From contig CANMNB010000004.1 in NCBI GenBank assembly GCA_947499145.1, positions 339,815 through 403,814 of the forward strand: 64,000 bases of DNA, in the 5' to 3' direction. Positions 1 through 7,859 of the stretch are shown one piece after another. Source of the DNA: an uncultured Arachnia sp. GTDB lineage: Bacteria > Actinomycetota > Actinomycetes > Propionibacteriales > Propionibacteriaceae. Numbering within the stretch: position 1 is the first letter of the stretch; each line of letters begins with the position of its first letter. The position numbers and the translations under genes were made by a program. The notes under the pieces are model-generated. The model saw only the letters and a program-made list of their open reading frames with translations. It was not told the origin of the DNA and ran no database searches.

Positions 1-319
1 CCAGCCGGGTCGCCTCGATGACCATCGCCGTCGACGCGCCGGATGGCAAAGCTTCCAGGCGGGCCTGCATGTTCGGGTGGAGCCCGGCGCCGAACAAGGC
101 GCGCATCTGCTCGGCCGTCACCTCGTCGCCGACTGCGAGGTCGCCGAGACCCGCTAGGCCGCGGCCGCGCCACGACCCGGGGGCCTCGCCACGTTCCGAG
201 TAATAGGAGGCCAGCGTCGCGTGGCCCTTCTCCGTCGTGTCGTGCGCAGCAACCTGCCGAGTCAGGTAGTCATACCCCGACCCAGCAGTGAGCTTGTGCA
301 GCGATACCCCCACGCACAT
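1..319 (-). CDS. MobF-family conjugative relaxase, N-terminal part (runs off the left edge)
   Basis: Translating the minus strand from the ATG at 317-319 gives an open frame to the window edge with the start of a TrwC/TraI-type relaxase: SLHKLTAGSGYDYLTRQVAAHD, then a region like TLASYYSERGEAPGSWRGRGL. In the MobF family this N-terminal domain nicks the origin of transfer and leads the strand through the type IV channel. The short stretch before the GSGYDYL motif is the usual length, which supports this ATG. Only about 106 residues are visible; the catalytic tyrosines and the helicase part lie outside. It points away from the tRNA-Pro gene, so the element carrying it extends to the left. Confidence 0.85.
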   Translation of the reverse strand, partial: MCVGVSLHKLTAGSGYDYLTRQVAAHDTTEKGHATLASYYSERGEAPGSWRGRGLAGLGDLAVGDEVTAEQMRALFGAGLHPNMQARLEALPSGASTAMVIEATRL

Positions 320-504
320 GAGAACCCCGACTCGACCACCCAACGCGCAAACCGCCCCCGATGGTGCAGTGGGTGTGTGGACCATGTACCTCCGTGCGGG
401 TCAGCTGCCGTGCATGGAGTTCAAGGCGGCGGTCTGATCCTCGACGATCTCGCGCGGTGATCTCTGGGGCTGGCAGCTTGCCCGAGGACGGCGACCGCCG
501 AATA

Positions 505-542
505 GCGGTCAAATTCCCGTTCCGGTCAGTAGTTTTGACCGC
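505..542. other. Candidate oriT: perfect 9-bp inverted repeat upstream of the relaxase
   Basis: The arms GCGGTCAAA (505-513) and TTTGACCGC (534-542) form a perfect inverted repeat with a 20-base spacer, about 190 bases upstream of the relaxase start and in a stretch without a convincing gene. MobF relaxases commonly recognise such a hairpin near their own gene. The role as transfer origin is inferred from position and structure only. Confidence 0.4.
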
Positions 543-555
543 CTGGATATCTTGA

Positions 556-789
556 CCACCCAGTCTGGCGACTTGCACGGACTCATCCGTCACGCGCAGG
601 GATTACCACCTTCACACGTTCGCCGGGCATGCCAGTTGGGAGGCCGCGTCCCTGGAACGTTTGGCCGGCATCCTTGACGGTGACTGCCTCCCAGCCGTGG
701 CCTCGCACAGCAGCCGCGGATCCAGGGAAACGGTGGGGGAGCTCGCCGTGCAGCTGGTCGCTCTCCGCGCGGGGATCTCCGGCTCCTGA
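556..789 (+). pseudogene. Decayed tyrosine-recombinase-like C-terminal fragment
   Basis: The plus-strand frame ending at the TGA at 787-789 encodes a stretch around YHLHTFAGHASWEAASLERLAGILD, resembling the HxLRHTFAxxAL...LxxLLG core of tyrosine integrases. The motif arginine is replaced (HLHTFA), the nucleophile tyrosine region reads SHSSR, and no start codon or upstream catalytic half is present. It lies between a relaxase and a tRNA gene, where an element integrase is expected. The resemblance is short, so this could be chance; if real, it is a dead integrase. Confidence 0.35.
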
Positions 790-960
790 CGGACGCAAAC
801 CGGCTCCCAGTTCGGCGGGAAGGGGCGACTCCCGCAGTGGGGGCTCACCTGCGGGCTGGGACGGCCTCTCACGGGGTCTTATGCGATCGCTATTGCACGC
901 ATATTGCACGAGACGACGTTCTCCTTGCCACAAATGCCTTCTGACTAGGGCAAATGATGG

Positions 961-1033
961 TCGGGGCGACAGGACTCGAACCTGCGGTCTCCTGCTCCCA
1001 AAGCAGGCGCGCTAGCCACTACGCTACGCCCCG
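961..1033 (-). tRNA. tRNA-Pro (anticodon UGG)
   Basis: The minus strand gives a full cloverleaf: acceptor arm CGGGGCG pairing with CGCCCCG, an anticodon stem CCTGC/GCAGG around the loop containing TGG, and a T arm with GGTTCGAGTCC. The CCA end is encoded at 958-960. Its 3' end faces the relaxase-bearing element on the left, the usual arrangement when a tRNA 3' end is the integration site. Confidence 0.95.
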
Positions 1034-1095
1034 TCTGCCGATGCGGCAGCGCGGCCGAGTCTACTGCACGGCACGGGGGAGGGCCCAACCGTCGG

Positions 1096-1470
1096 TCAGC
1101 TCTTGACCCCGAAGAGTCCCGAGACGACGGCCGTCACGATGGTGATCACGATCGAGCCGAGCAGTGCCGGCCAGAACCCGTCGACGTGGAATCCCAGGCC
1201 GATCTGCTCCGACAGCCACGACGTCAGCATGAGCATGAGTGCGTTGATGACGAGCAGGAAGAGCCCGAGCGTCAACACGATGAGGCAGAAGCCCACCGTC
1301 TGAGCGAGCGGTTTCACGACGGCGTTGACCAGGCCGAGGATGGCTGCCACCACCACAAGTGTGAAAACCTGCTCCTGCGTGGAGTTGGCCTCGAGGGTGA
1401 TGCCCGGGATGAGCCAGACGGCCAGTGCGGTGGCGAGTGCTCCGGCGATGAGCTTGATCAGGAGTCGCAT
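1096..1470 (-). CDS. Small membrane protein of the phage_holin_4_2 / YvlD family
   Basis: This 124-residue protein has four hydrophobic segments (roughly residues 3-20, 35-55, 60-85 and 100-120) and the LGLVNAVVKPL...LTLGLFLLVINALMLMLTSWL pattern of family PF04020. These proteins are widespread single genes in Actinobacteria with unknown role, and the holin name is historical. It is probably a housekeeping neighbour rather than part of the rhamnose operon, since a strong terminator (1540-1576) separates them. Confidence 0.85.
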   Translation of the reverse strand: MRLLIKLIAGALATALAVWLIPGITLEANSTQEQVFTLVVVAAILGLVNAVVKPLAQTVGFCLIVLTLGLFLLVINALMLMLTSWLSEQIGLGFHVDGFWPALLGSIVITIVTAVVSGLFGVKS

Positions 1471-1539
1471 CCCCCCAATCTAGAGGAGGAGCGGGTGAAG
1501 GCGAGCAGTCGATTGAGTGTGAAACGGCCGAAGGAAAAC

Positions 1540-1576
1540 CTTTGGGGGGCTCCCGGCAACCGGGAGCCCCCCAAAG
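1540..1576 (-). terminator. Intrinsic terminator at the end of the rhamnose operon
   Basis: A perfect 17-bp stem (1540-1556 with 1560-1576) closes on the three-base loop CAA. Read on the minus strand it is followed by GGTTTTCC. It lies just past the stop of the rhamnose isomerase gene, so it ends the long minus-strand rhamnose transcript. Confidence 0.85.
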
Positions 1577-1594
1577 AGCTTTGGAGGCGAGAAC

Positions 1595-2761
1595 TCAGGC
1601 GCCCCAGCCGGCCTGCTGGCCGCCGACGCGATCGGCCTCGATCTTCTCCTGGTAGCCGGACTCCAGGTAGGCCTTGGTCGGGTCGGTCGGGAGTCCTCGG
1701 GACTCGCGCCACTCGGCCAGGTCGGCCCGGACATCGGTGTAGAAGGCGTCCATGAAGATGGCGTTGGCCGTCAGGACGTCTCCGTCACGCTGCGCCGCGT
1801 CCAGGGCGTCGCGGTCCACGAGCAGGGCGCGCGCGCTCATCTCCTGGACGTTGAGGACCGACCGGATCTGTCCGAGGATCTTGTTCTCGATGTTGTGGCA
1901 CTGGTCGAGCATGAACGCTACGGGTGTGTCCTCATCCATGCCGCCGTTCGCCACCACCTCATACATGATCCGGAACAGCTGGAACGGGTCCGCGGCACCG
2001 ACGATGAGGTCGTCGTCGGCGTAGAAGCGTGAGTTGAAGTCGAACGAGCCGAGCTTCCCGAGCCTCAGCAGTTGGGCCACGATGAACTCGATGTTCGTGC
2101 CGGGGGCGTGGTGGCCGGTGTCGAGGCAGACCATCGCCTTCTCGCCGAGCGCCTGGACCTGGACGTACGAGGTGCCCCAGTCCGGGACGTCGGTGTGGTA
2201 GAACGCCGGCTCGAAGAACTTGTACTCGAGCACCAAGCGCTGGTCGGCGCCGAGCTGGGCATAGATCTCGCTCAGCGACTCGTGCAGCCAGTCCTGGCGC
2301 GCGCGGATGTTTGCCTGGCCCGGGTAGTTGCTGCCGTCGGCGAGCCAGATCTTCAGGTCGCGGGACCCCGTGGCATTCATGACCTCGATGCACTCGAGGT
2401 GGTGGTCGATCGCCTGGCGACGGACCTTGGGGTCGGAGTGGGTCAGGGAGCCGAACTTGTAGACGTCGTCCTGGAACGTGTTGGAGTTGATCGTCCCGAG
2501 ACTCACACCCAGGTCCTCGGCGTAGGAGCGGAGCTCGCCGAAGTCGTCCACCTTGTCCCAGGGGTAGTGCAGGGCGACGATCGGCGCGAGGCCGGTGTGC
2601 TTGTGCACCCGCGCCGCGTCGGAGATCTTCTCCTGGACCGTGCGGGGAGTGCCGGGGGTGGAGAACACCTTGAACCGGGTGCCGGAGTTGCCGTAGGCCC
2701 AGGACGGGACCTCGATCTCCTGACGGGCGAGGATGTCCAGTGTTGCCTTGTCGAGTGCCAT
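1595..2761 (-). CDS. rhaI: L-rhamnose isomerase
   Basis: This 388-residue protein converts L-rhamnose to L-rhamnulose in the cytoplasm. It starts MALDKATLDILARQEIEVPSW and has the SWAYGNSGTRFKVF and DLKIWLADGSNYPGQ patterns of the TIM-barrel, metal-dependent isomerases of the Pseudomonas stutzeri type, at the usual length. Conserved acidic and histidine residues lie in LVLEYKFFEPAFYHTDVPDWG and CLDTGHHAPGTNIEF. The frame is open 30 codons further upstream, but that would overlap the mutarotase gene and is not protein-like, so the ATG at 2759-2761 is preferred. It is the last gene of the operon, 4 bases after rhaM. Confidence 0.93.
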   Translation of the reverse strand: MALDKATLDILARQEIEVPSWAYGNSGTRFKVFSTPGTPRTVQEKISDAARVHKHTGLAPIVALHYPWDKVDDFGELRSYAEDLGVSLGTINSNTFQDDVYKFGSLTHSDPKVRRQAIDHHLECIEVMNATGSRDLKIWLADGSNYPGQANIRARQDWLHESLSEIYAQLGADQRLVLEYKFFEPAFYHTDVPDWGTSYVQVQALGEKAMVCLDTGHHAPGTNIEFIVAQLLRLGKLGSFDFNSRFYADDDLIVGAADPFQLFRIMYEVVANGGMDEDTPVAFMLDQCHNIENKILGQIRSVLNVQEMSARALLVDRDALDAAQRDGDVLTANAIFMDAFYTDVRADLAEWRESRGLPTDPTKAYLESGYQEKIEADRVGGQQAGWGA

Positions 2762-2765
2762 GTGG

Positions 2766-3143
2766 CTAGTGCCTCTTCTCTTTCTCGTTGGTTTCTGCTT
2801 CTGCCTGCTCGAGTTGGCTCTCCAAGTGGAAGACCTCCTCGAGCTGGACAAATCCCTCGTCGGGGGCGGTATCGCTGTCGACGAAGAAGCCGCTCATCGC
2901 CTGTTGCCAGCGCGCGTTCACCTCGGTGGCGGCCATCCGTGCCTGGGCCTCGTCGAGGTCCGGGCTCTCGACGAAGCCGACGAGGAGCCCGTCGTCGCCG
3001 AGGAACAGTGAGTAGTTGTGCCAGCCGGAGTCCTTCAGGGCGCGGAGCATCTCGGGCCACACGGCGGCATGGCTCTGCTTGTACTCTGCAAGGCGGTCCG
3101 GTTTGACCTGGTTCTTGATGCAGTAGCGACGCATCTCAGACAT
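2766..3143 (-). CDS. rhaM: L-rhamnose mutarotase
   Basis: A 125-residue protein with the whole RhaM pattern: RYCIKNQVKPDRLAEYKQSHAAVWPEML near the N-terminus, the YSLFL segment and the RWQQAMSGFF segment. It speeds interconversion of the alpha and beta anomers of L-rhamnose, supplying the form the isomerase uses. The start overlaps the stop of the upstream FucI-like gene by 8 bases, indicating coupled translation. The C-terminal tail (about residues 100-125) is a charged extension beyond the compact ferredoxin-like core. Confidence 0.93.
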   Translation of the reverse strand: MSEMRRYCIKNQVKPDRLAEYKQSHAAVWPEMLRALKDSGWHNYSLFLGDDGLLVGFVESPDLDEAQARMAATEVNARWQQAMSGFFVDSDTAPDEGFVQLEEVFHLESQLEQAEAETNEKEKRH

Positions 3144-4563
3144 GACGGTGCTCGATTCCCAGTAGTGAGGCGGTGGCGGCGACGGTGGCGGACTGGTGGC
3201 CCACGCACAGGGCCCAATGGTGTCCCACCCCGGAGAGGCTCCAGCGGTCCACCCAATCCCCGGGATCGCACCCGAAGTCGACGCGGGAGGTGGTGTTTCC
3301 GATCTTCAGCAATGGGCCGTCGACGACCGTGCCCTCGGAGGTGGTCAGCACGTAGGAGCCGTCGGGTTCCTGGCCGAGGCCGAGGGTGGTGACGGGGCCG
3401 TGGGCGACGTCGAACTCGACCGAGACACCCCAGCCGCGCTTGCCGTGGTAGACACCCAGGCCCCGCAGCAGGGGCTTCCTGGCGGAGATCGCGAGGTGGG
3501 CCGGGCCGTCGTGTCCCATCTCCACGACACCGTCCTCGTAGTTGAGGGCCTGGATCTCGGTGAAGGAGCCGCCGGCGCCGAGGGCCTGGGCGACGAGCAT
3601 CGCGACGGAGGTGCGCAGCTCGTACTCGCCGGCGGCGGGGATGCCGCGCGCGTTCAGCAGGGAGGCGCCGAGGATCATCCCGGCTCCCAATCGCTCGTGG
3701 AGTTCGCCGGCGAGGCCTCGGTGGTAGTAGGCCAGGGAATCGAGGTCGAAGTCCTTGACCAGCCGGTCGAGGCCGACGGAGACCTGCGCGGCCCACCGGA
3801 AGTCCTCCTCCTCGACGGAGGAGTCGATCTCGAAGATCTCGCGGGCCAGCTCGATGCGGTCCGAGGTCTCGGCGTCGGTGACCGCGAGGACGCGCTCGCG
3901 GAGGTCGTCGAACTCGAGGACCTCGACGTGGCCGCCGAAAGTTGTCGAGACCGTCGTCAGGTCCGTGGAGACGTCCAGCATTCCCGGGTACAGGTGGCCC
4001 ATCAGGCCATGGCGGGCCTTGCGCAGCCGGCTGCGGGCGCCCGCGGCCTTGACCCAGCGCAGGATGCGGGTCCAGGCGTAGTCCTGGCGCAGCCAGCCGG
4101 AGACGGATCGGAACTCGATCCCGGCCCGACGGAAGACGTTGGCCATCTCCGGCACCGGGCACTGCCCGCAATAGGCGAGCCACTCGCCGGTGCCGAACGT
4201 GTCGTGTTCCATCTTCTCGGTGGGCTGCAGGTCGATGCACAGCACGGGAGCGCCCACGCGGTGGGCAATCGGAAACACCATCGAGGAGGTCAGGTAGGTG
4301 GTGAGGTAGATGACGACCAGGTCGCAATCGGCGCGCCGCAGTGTTTCGGCCGCCTCCGCCGCGTCCACCGCGTCGGAGACGAACCCGGCATCGACCACCT
4401 CTGCGTCCAGTTCCTGGAAGCGTTCAGTGACGTAGGCCACACTCTCCTTGAGCTGCGGCAGCAGGTTCGGGAACTGGTCCCAGTAGGCACCCAACCCACC
4501 ACTCACCAGGCCGAGGCGCACAGCCCGACGCTGGTGCTGGGGCAGGGGAATGGTCTGATCCAT
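3136..4563 (-). CDS. L-fucose/L-arabinose isomerase-family protein of the rhamnose operon
   Basis: A 475-residue protein related to the FucI/AraA sugar isomerase family: RLGLVSGGLGAYWDQFP at the N-terminus, an alternating alpha/beta N-terminal half (DLVVIYLTTYLTSSMVFPI) and the C-terminal EIQALNYEDGVVEMGHDGPAHLAI block typical of this family. Its substrate is unknown; the position between the binding protein and rhaM suggests a second sugar or rhamnose-related isomerisation. ATG at 4561-4563 is preferred over an upstream in-frame ATG because GGAG sits just before it. It is separated from the binding-protein gene by a terminator-like hairpin. Confidence 0.82.
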   Translation of the reverse strand: MDQTIPLPQHQRRAVRLGLVSGGLGAYWDQFPNLLPQLKESVAYVTERFQELDAEVVDAGFVSDAVDAAEAAETLRRADCDLVVIYLTTYLTSSMVFPIAHRVGAPVLCIDLQPTEKMEHDTFGTGEWLAYCGQCPVPEMANVFRRAGIEFRSVSGWLRQDYAWTRILRWVKAAGARSRLRKARHGLMGHLYPGMLDVSTDLTTVSTTFGGHVEVLEFDDLRERVLAVTDAETSDRIELAREIFEIDSSVEEEDFRWAAQVSVGLDRLVKDFDLDSLAYYHRGLAGELHERLGAGMILGASLLNARGIPAAGEYELRTSVAMLVAQALGAGGSFTEIQALNYEDGVVEMGHDGPAHLAISARKPLLRGLGVYHGKRGWGVSVEFDVAHGPVTTLGLGQEPDGSYVLTTSEGTVVDGPLLKIGNTTSRVDFGCDPGDWVDRWSLSGVGHHWALCVGHQSATVAATASLLGIEHRHV

Positions 4564-4586
4564 GGTGGAGCTCCGATCTGTGAAAA

Positions 4587-4620
4587 CGGATGGGGAGCCC
4601 GGGATCGGACTCCCCATCCG
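4587..4620 (-). terminator. Intra-operon terminator between binding-protein and FucI-like genes
   Basis: An 11-bp perfect stem CGGATGGGGAG/CTCCCCATCCG with a 12-base loop, followed on the minus strand by TTTTCAC. It lies immediately after the sugar-binding lipoprotein gene. As the next gene is only about 60 bases on, it likely works as a partial terminator, giving more binding protein than enzyme. Confidence 0.7.
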
Positions 4621-4625
4621 ACTTG

Positions 4626-5753
4626 TCAGAAGTCGTACTCGTCGATGTTGTCAGCGTTGAAGCGGACCGGGGGGCCCACGATGACGATGCCGTTCTCACC
4701 GACCTCGCGCTCACCCATCTCGCCTGCGCTGAAGGTGTCGCCGACCTCACCGGAGATCGTCCCGTCGGCAAGCGCCTTGCCTGCGTAGGCAGCCACGTAG
4801 CCGAGCTGCGCCGGATCCCAGAGTGCAAACTCGGAGACGGTTTCGTCCTTGACGAACGAGCGCATCTCGTTGGGCAGGCCGAGGCCGGTCAGGGCCACCT
4901 CACCCTTGTACTCCGAGGTCGAGAGGTAGCGGGCCGTGGCGGCGATGCCGACCGTGGTGGGGGAGATGATCCCCTTCAGGTCGGGGTGGGCCTGCAGGAG
5001 GCCTTGGGCTTCCTGGAAGCTCTTGGTGTCGTCGTCGTCGCCGTAGACCTTGGCCACGAGGTTGATGTCCGCGTAGTCGGGGTTGGAGGCGAGCTCCTCC
5101 TCCATGAACTTGATCCACTCGTTCTGGTTGGTGGCGTTCGCGGTGGCCGACAGGATGGCAATGTCACCGGAGCCGCCGATCTGCTCGGCGATCATCTCGA
5201 CCTGGATCTTGGCCACGTCCTCGGCCACGACCTGGCTGATGAACACGTCGCGGCAATCGGGGTTGGCGTCGGAGTCGAACGCGACGATGCTGGCGCCGCC
5301 GTCACGGGCCTCGTTGAGGGCCGAGCACACGGCGTCGGGGTCGTTGGCGGCGATGACGATGACGTCGGTCGCGGCCTGGGTCTCGGCGTTGATGAACGAG
5401 ACCTGGCTGGAGGCGGAGGCGTCCAGCGGTCCGACGATGTTCCACTCGGCGAAGCCGGCCTCCTCGGCGCCGGTCTCGCCGCCGCCGAGAACGACGTCGG
5501 TGTAGGGGTTGTTGAGCTGCTTGGGGATGAAGGTGATCGTGAGGTCGGAGGCTCCCTGCTCCTCACCCTCCTGGGTCTCCTCCGCGGTCTCCTCGGTGGT
5601 CTCCTCCATCGATTCCGCCGCTGTCTCGGCTGCGGTATCGGCGGGGTCCGGTGTAGCGGCGTCGTCGCCCCCACAGGCGGTCAGTGCCAGGGCGGTGGCT
5701 GCGAACAGCGCGCCGACCTTCAGCGACAGCCTTGATCGTGAGTTGCTGAACAT
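4626..5753 (-). CDS. rhaS: Rhamnose ABC transporter substrate-binding lipoprotein
   Basis: A 375-residue periplasmic-binding-protein-like lipoprotein. The signal peptide ends in LTACGG (lipobox, cysteine 27), followed by an acidic Glu/Thr-rich linker (about residues 32-68) and a type I sugar-binding fold starting at TITFIPKQLNNPYTDVVLGG. Residues in SQVSFINAETQAATDVIVIAANDPDA match rhamnose/autoinducer-2 type binding proteins. It sits outside the membrane and hands sugar to the two permeases. It is 10 bases downstream of the permease gene. The substrate is inferred from the surrounding rhamnose genes. Confidence 0.9.
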   Translation of the reverse strand: MFSNSRSRLSLKVGALFAATALALTACGGDDAATPDPADTAAETAAESMEETTEETAEETQEGEEQGASDLTITFIPKQLNNPYTDVVLGGGETGAEEAGFAEWNIVGPLDASASSQVSFINAETQAATDVIVIAANDPDAVCSALNEARDGGASIVAFDSDANPDCRDVFISQVVAEDVAKIQVEMIAEQIGGSGDIAILSATANATNQNEWIKFMEEELASNPDYADINLVAKVYGDDDDTKSFQEAQGLLQAHPDLKGIISPTTVGIAATARYLSTSEYKGEVALTGLGLPNEMRSFVKDETVSEFALWDPAQLGYVAAYAGKALADGTISGEVGDTFSAGEMGEREVGENGIVIVGPPVRFNADNIDEYDF

Positions 5754-5763
5754 GGCTTTCCTT

Positions 5764-6822
5764 TCAGGCGCTGAGAGCGCCAGCGGTGGTGATGTTCTCG
5801 GGACGGGCGTCCCGGGATCGGCGGCGTCGGTGCCGCCATTCGCTCCAGGACCCCATGAGCGAGGGGGCCACGACGGAGACGATGAGCAGGAGGCCGGTGA
5901 TGGTCACGAGGACCACCTCCGGGATCCGGTTGAGACGCAGGGCGTAGTTGATCACGCCGATGATGAGGACGCCGGTGACGGAACCCCAGATGGATCCCTT
6001 GCCGCCGAAGACCGAAACCCCGCCCAGCACGACGGCGGCGATGACGGCCAGCTCGAGGCCCGTGGCGTTGTCGCTGCGTGCGCTGGAGTAGCGCAAGGTC
6101 CAGAAGATCCCCGCCAGCGACGCGATGAACCCGGATGCGACGAGGGTGTAGAGGCGTGAGAGACGCGTGTTGACCCCGACGAAGTGGGCGGCCTCCATGC
6201 TGTTGCCGAGGGCGTACAGGCCCCGCCCGAAGGGGGTCATGTGGAGCACCACGGCGAAGACGGCGATGATGACGGCGACCAAGATCATGAAGACCGGGAT
6301 CCCGGTCTCCCCGATCGTTCCGGTCGCGAACTCCTTGGCCCCATCAGGGAAGTTGGCGATCGCGTTGTCGCCGATGACCACCAGTGCCAGTCCGCGGAAC
6401 AAAGCGAGGGTGCCGATCGTGACCGCCAGTGCAGGGAGTCCCACATACGCCGTCATGAGGCCGTTGAACAGGCCACACGCGAGGCCGATGAGGAGGCACA
6501 CGACGACGGCCCACCAGAACGGCATGCCAACCGCATAGAGGACGCCCAGCGATGCGCTGGAGAGACCCGCGACGCTGGCGACCGAGAGGTCGATGTCGCC
6601 GTTGATCATCACCAGCGTCATGGGCATGGCCATCAGGAGGATGGCGATGACGTCGAGGAGCAGGAAGGTGGCCGTTCGGGGTTGCGCGAACCGGGGCACC
6701 ATGACCGAGGCGAAGACGAGGAGTGCCACGAGGATGTAGGTCATGAGGGCGGCGCGGCTGGTCAGGAGACGGCGCAGCGTATCGCTCGATGCGCCCCGGG
6801 CCGGGGACGAGGTGGAGGTCAT
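5764..6822 (-). CDS. rhaQ: Rhamnose ABC transporter permease (second)
   Basis: A 352-residue permease of the BPD_transp_2 (ribose/rhamnose importer) family with about ten hydrophobic segments, the VMINGDIDLSVASVAGLSSASLG segment and the conserved ALGNSMEAAHFVGVNTRLSRLYT cytoplasmic loop. The open frame runs much further upstream, but that part is a low-complexity shadow of the neighbouring permease. The real start is the ATG at 6820-6822, which overlaps the upstream stop as ATGA. Confidence 0.9.
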   Translation of the reverse strand: MTSTSSPARGASSDTLRRLLTSRAALMTYILVALLVFASVMVPRFAQPRTATFLLLDVIAILLMAMPMTLVMINGDIDLSVASVAGLSSASLGVLYAVGMPFWWAVVVCLLIGLACGLFNGLMTAYVGLPALAVTIGTLALFRGLALVVIGDNAIANFPDGAKEFATGTIGETGIPVFMILVAVIIAVFAVVLHMTPFGRGLYALGNSMEAAHFVGVNTRLSRLYTLVASGFIASLAGIFWTLRYSSARSDNATGLELAVIAAVVLGGVSVFGGKGSIWGSVTGVLIIGVINYALRLNRIPEVVLVTITGLLLIVSVVAPSLMGSWSEWRHRRRRSRDARPENITTAGALSA

Positions 6823-7859
6823 TGGGCGGCCTTCCGCAACTTGTTCGCGCGCCGCAGCGTCGCGATGCGATCGATCACGATGGAGGCGAGGATCAGGAAG
6901 CCGACGACGGCCTGCTGCCAGAACTTGTCCACACCGACGGCGGTCAGTGCGCTGGTGATGGTGGTGAGCAGCACGGCGCCGATGGCGGCACCGGCAGCCG
7001 TACCCACGCCGCCGACGATGGCGACGCCACCGACGACCGCAGCCGCAACGACTTCCAGCTCCATCCCCGTGCCGGTGGTGGCGCCCACGGAGTTGAAGCG
7101 GCTCGCGTACAGCACGCCGGCGAGTCCGACCAGGGCACCGTTGGCGACGAACGCCATGAACACCCGGCGCCCGACCGGGATGCCGTAGTTCACGGCGGCG
7201 GCGGGATCCGAGCCGATGGCGTAGAGGTCGCGGCCGGCCCGGACGTAGCGCTGGAAGAGAGTCACGCCGACGATGACGACGATGGCGATGATCGTGATGA
7301 TCGGGATACCGAGGAACGTGCTGATACTGAGGTCGCCGAAGGCCTGGGGCCGGTCGCCGGCGAAGTACTGCGTGCCGCCGGCCCACCAGTTGTTGAGTCC
7401 TCGGAACACGTAGAGCGTGCCGAGCGTGATGACCATTGCCGGTACCCGGGCCGTGGACACGAGCAGCCCATTGAACGCGCCCAGCGCCGCCCCCAGCCCG
7501 ATCCCCGCGAGGAACACGACGATGATCGGGATGCCCTCGAACGTCGCGAACAGGGTCCCGGTCAGGAAGGCAGTGAGGCCGAGGGAGGATCCGACGGACA
7601 GGTCAACGCTCTTGGTGGAGATGATGAGCGCCTGGCCCGCGGCCATGATCATCATGATCGTGGCGTTCAGCATGAGGTCCTTGACGCCCTGGCCGGAGAG
7701 GAACCGTGGGTTCGCGAGCCAGGTCAGGAGCACGAGGAGCACCAGCGCCAGGGTGACGGGGAACTCGCGCATCGAGAAGATGCCCATGATGCCGGTCCGC
7801 CGCCGCAGGGGGCTGGGTGCCGTCTCGTGCACGACGGTGGGCTCGGTGGTGGTGCTCAT
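6819..7859 (-). CDS. rhaP: Rhamnose ABC transporter permease (first)
   Basis: A 346-residue BPD_transp_2 permease. It has the ISTKSVDLSVGSSLGL substrate-path segment and the AIGSDPAAAVNYGIPVGRRVFMAF loop that contacts the ATPase. The start at 7859 overlaps the stop of the ATPase gene (ATGA); the longer open frame upstream is a shadow of the ATPase gene. With the second permease it forms the membrane channel of the importer. Confidence 0.9.
   Translation of the reverse strand: MSTTTEPTVVHETAPSPLRRRTGIMGIFSMREFPVTLALVLLVLLTWLANPRFLSGQGVKDLMLNATIMMIMAAGQALIISTKSVDLSVGSSLGLTAFLTGTLFATFEGIPIIVVFLAGIGLGAALGAFNGLLVSTARVPAMVITLGTLYVFRGLNNWWAGGTQYFAGDRPQAFGDLSISTFLGIPIITIIAIVVIVGVTLFQRYVRAGRDLYAIGSDPAAAVNYGIPVGRRVFMAFVANGALVGLAGVLYASRFNSVGATTGTGMELEVVAAAVVGGVAIVGGVGTAAGAAIGAVLLTTITSALTAVGVDKFWQQAVVGFLILASIVIDRIATLRRANKLRKAAQ

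Noticed and set aside
270..593. 107-codon minus-strand frame overlapping the relaxase start
   Set aside because: It is out of frame with the relaxase, has no recognisable features, and covers the oriT-like repeat.
629..1015. 128-codon open frame running into the tRNA-Pro gene
   Set aside because: The end GDRTRTCGLLLPKQAR is the usual false translation of an antisense tRNA; no coding signal.
3196..4788. 530-codon plus-strand open frame opposite the FucI-like gene
   Set aside because: Its residues are the antisense of a well-conserved isomerase-family gene; Val/Gly/Asp-rich composition and lack of family features mark it as a shadow.
6823..7386. N-terminal extension of the second rhamnose permease
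   Set aside because: His/Arg-rich frame antiparallel in reading phase to the neighbouring permease gene; the permease itself starts at 6822 with ATGA coupling.
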